A stretch of DNA of 13,047 nucleotides from Bacteroidaceae bacterium (lineage in GTDB: Bacteria; Bacteroidota; Bacteroidia; Bacteroidales; Bacteroidaceae): contig CAAGGT010000265.1 in NCBI GenBank assembly GCA_900769465.1, forward strand, positions 1-13,047. The letters are read 5' to 3'. The stretch's first letter is position 1. Each line of letters starts with the position of its first letter. Below are positions 13,039 through 13,047 of the stretch, one piece after another. Below the pieces are notes generated by a model. The model saw only the letters and a program-made list of their open reading frames with translations. It was not told where the DNA came from and did no database searches. The translations under genes were made by a program, and so were the position numbers.

Positions 13039-13047
13039 ATGAGAGCC

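Larger units (their letters stand above)
12929..13047. repeat. Right inverted terminal repeat (119 bp, perfect)
   Basis: Exact reverse complement of bases 1-119. It begins inside the last gene, whose TAA stop is its first codon, and contains the terminator (12936-12963) and the hairpin (12968-13038). Presence of both copies at the exact window edges indicates that the full linear genome was captured. Confidence 0.95.

Overview
The window looks like one complete, very small linear phage genome of the phi29 type: a short-tailed, protein-primed podophage. Bases 1-119 and 12929-13047 are a perfect 119-base inverted terminal repeat. Inside it lie a family B DNA polymerase of the protein-primed kind, a probable terminal protein directly upstream, a phi29-like packaging ATPase with no separate small terminase, a portal with a gp10-like core, a major capsid protein ending in an Ig-like (BIG2) domain as in phi29 gp8, and a gp9-like tail knob with a hydrophobic loop segment. 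Strong Shine-Dalgarno sites, standard TGA stops and TTGACA/TATAAT-type promoters fit a Gram-positive (Firmicutes-like) host. The host is inferred, not seen. At 13,047 bases it is clearly smaller than phi29 or Cp-1 (about 19 kb).

Layout. All 15 genes I can support run left to right, unlike phi29, whose early genes run the other way. (1) 1-226: left terminal repeat with a long hairpin and an outward terminator, then an AT-rich control region with tandem promoter-like elements. (2) 227-3917: early replication operon (74-aa HTH-like protein, 89-aa unknown, terminal protein, DNA polymerase). (3) 3920-4698: four proteins of 51-91 aa, two of them cysteine-rich. (4) 4699-4771: a perfect 16-base-arm inverted repeat that could terminate early transcription and that wraps the -35 box of a near-consensus late promoter. 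(5) 4772-10061: pyocin-knob-like fibre, packaging ATPase, portal, lower collar and major capsid protein, ending in an intrinsic terminator. (6) 10129-12931: a 159-aa tail protein and the 777-aa tail knob. (7) 12929-13047: right terminal repeat, with a second intrinsic terminator.

How it probably works. The terminal protein, bound to the 5' ends, primes the polymerase; early products then lead to use of the late promoter, and read-through of the terminator behind the capsid gene sets the ratio of capsid to tail protein. No lysis gene, no single-strand-binding protein and no evident packaging RNA gene is recognisable. The terminal protein carries a NUMOD1-like DNA-binding domain that also occurs alone in the first gene product. 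The polymerase has unusual residues in its ExoI motif and motif B. The tetramer GGCC was not found anywhere in the 13 kb. No gene-free stretch exceeds 300 bases, and I see no tRNA, rRNA, CRISPR array, integrase or insertion sequence.
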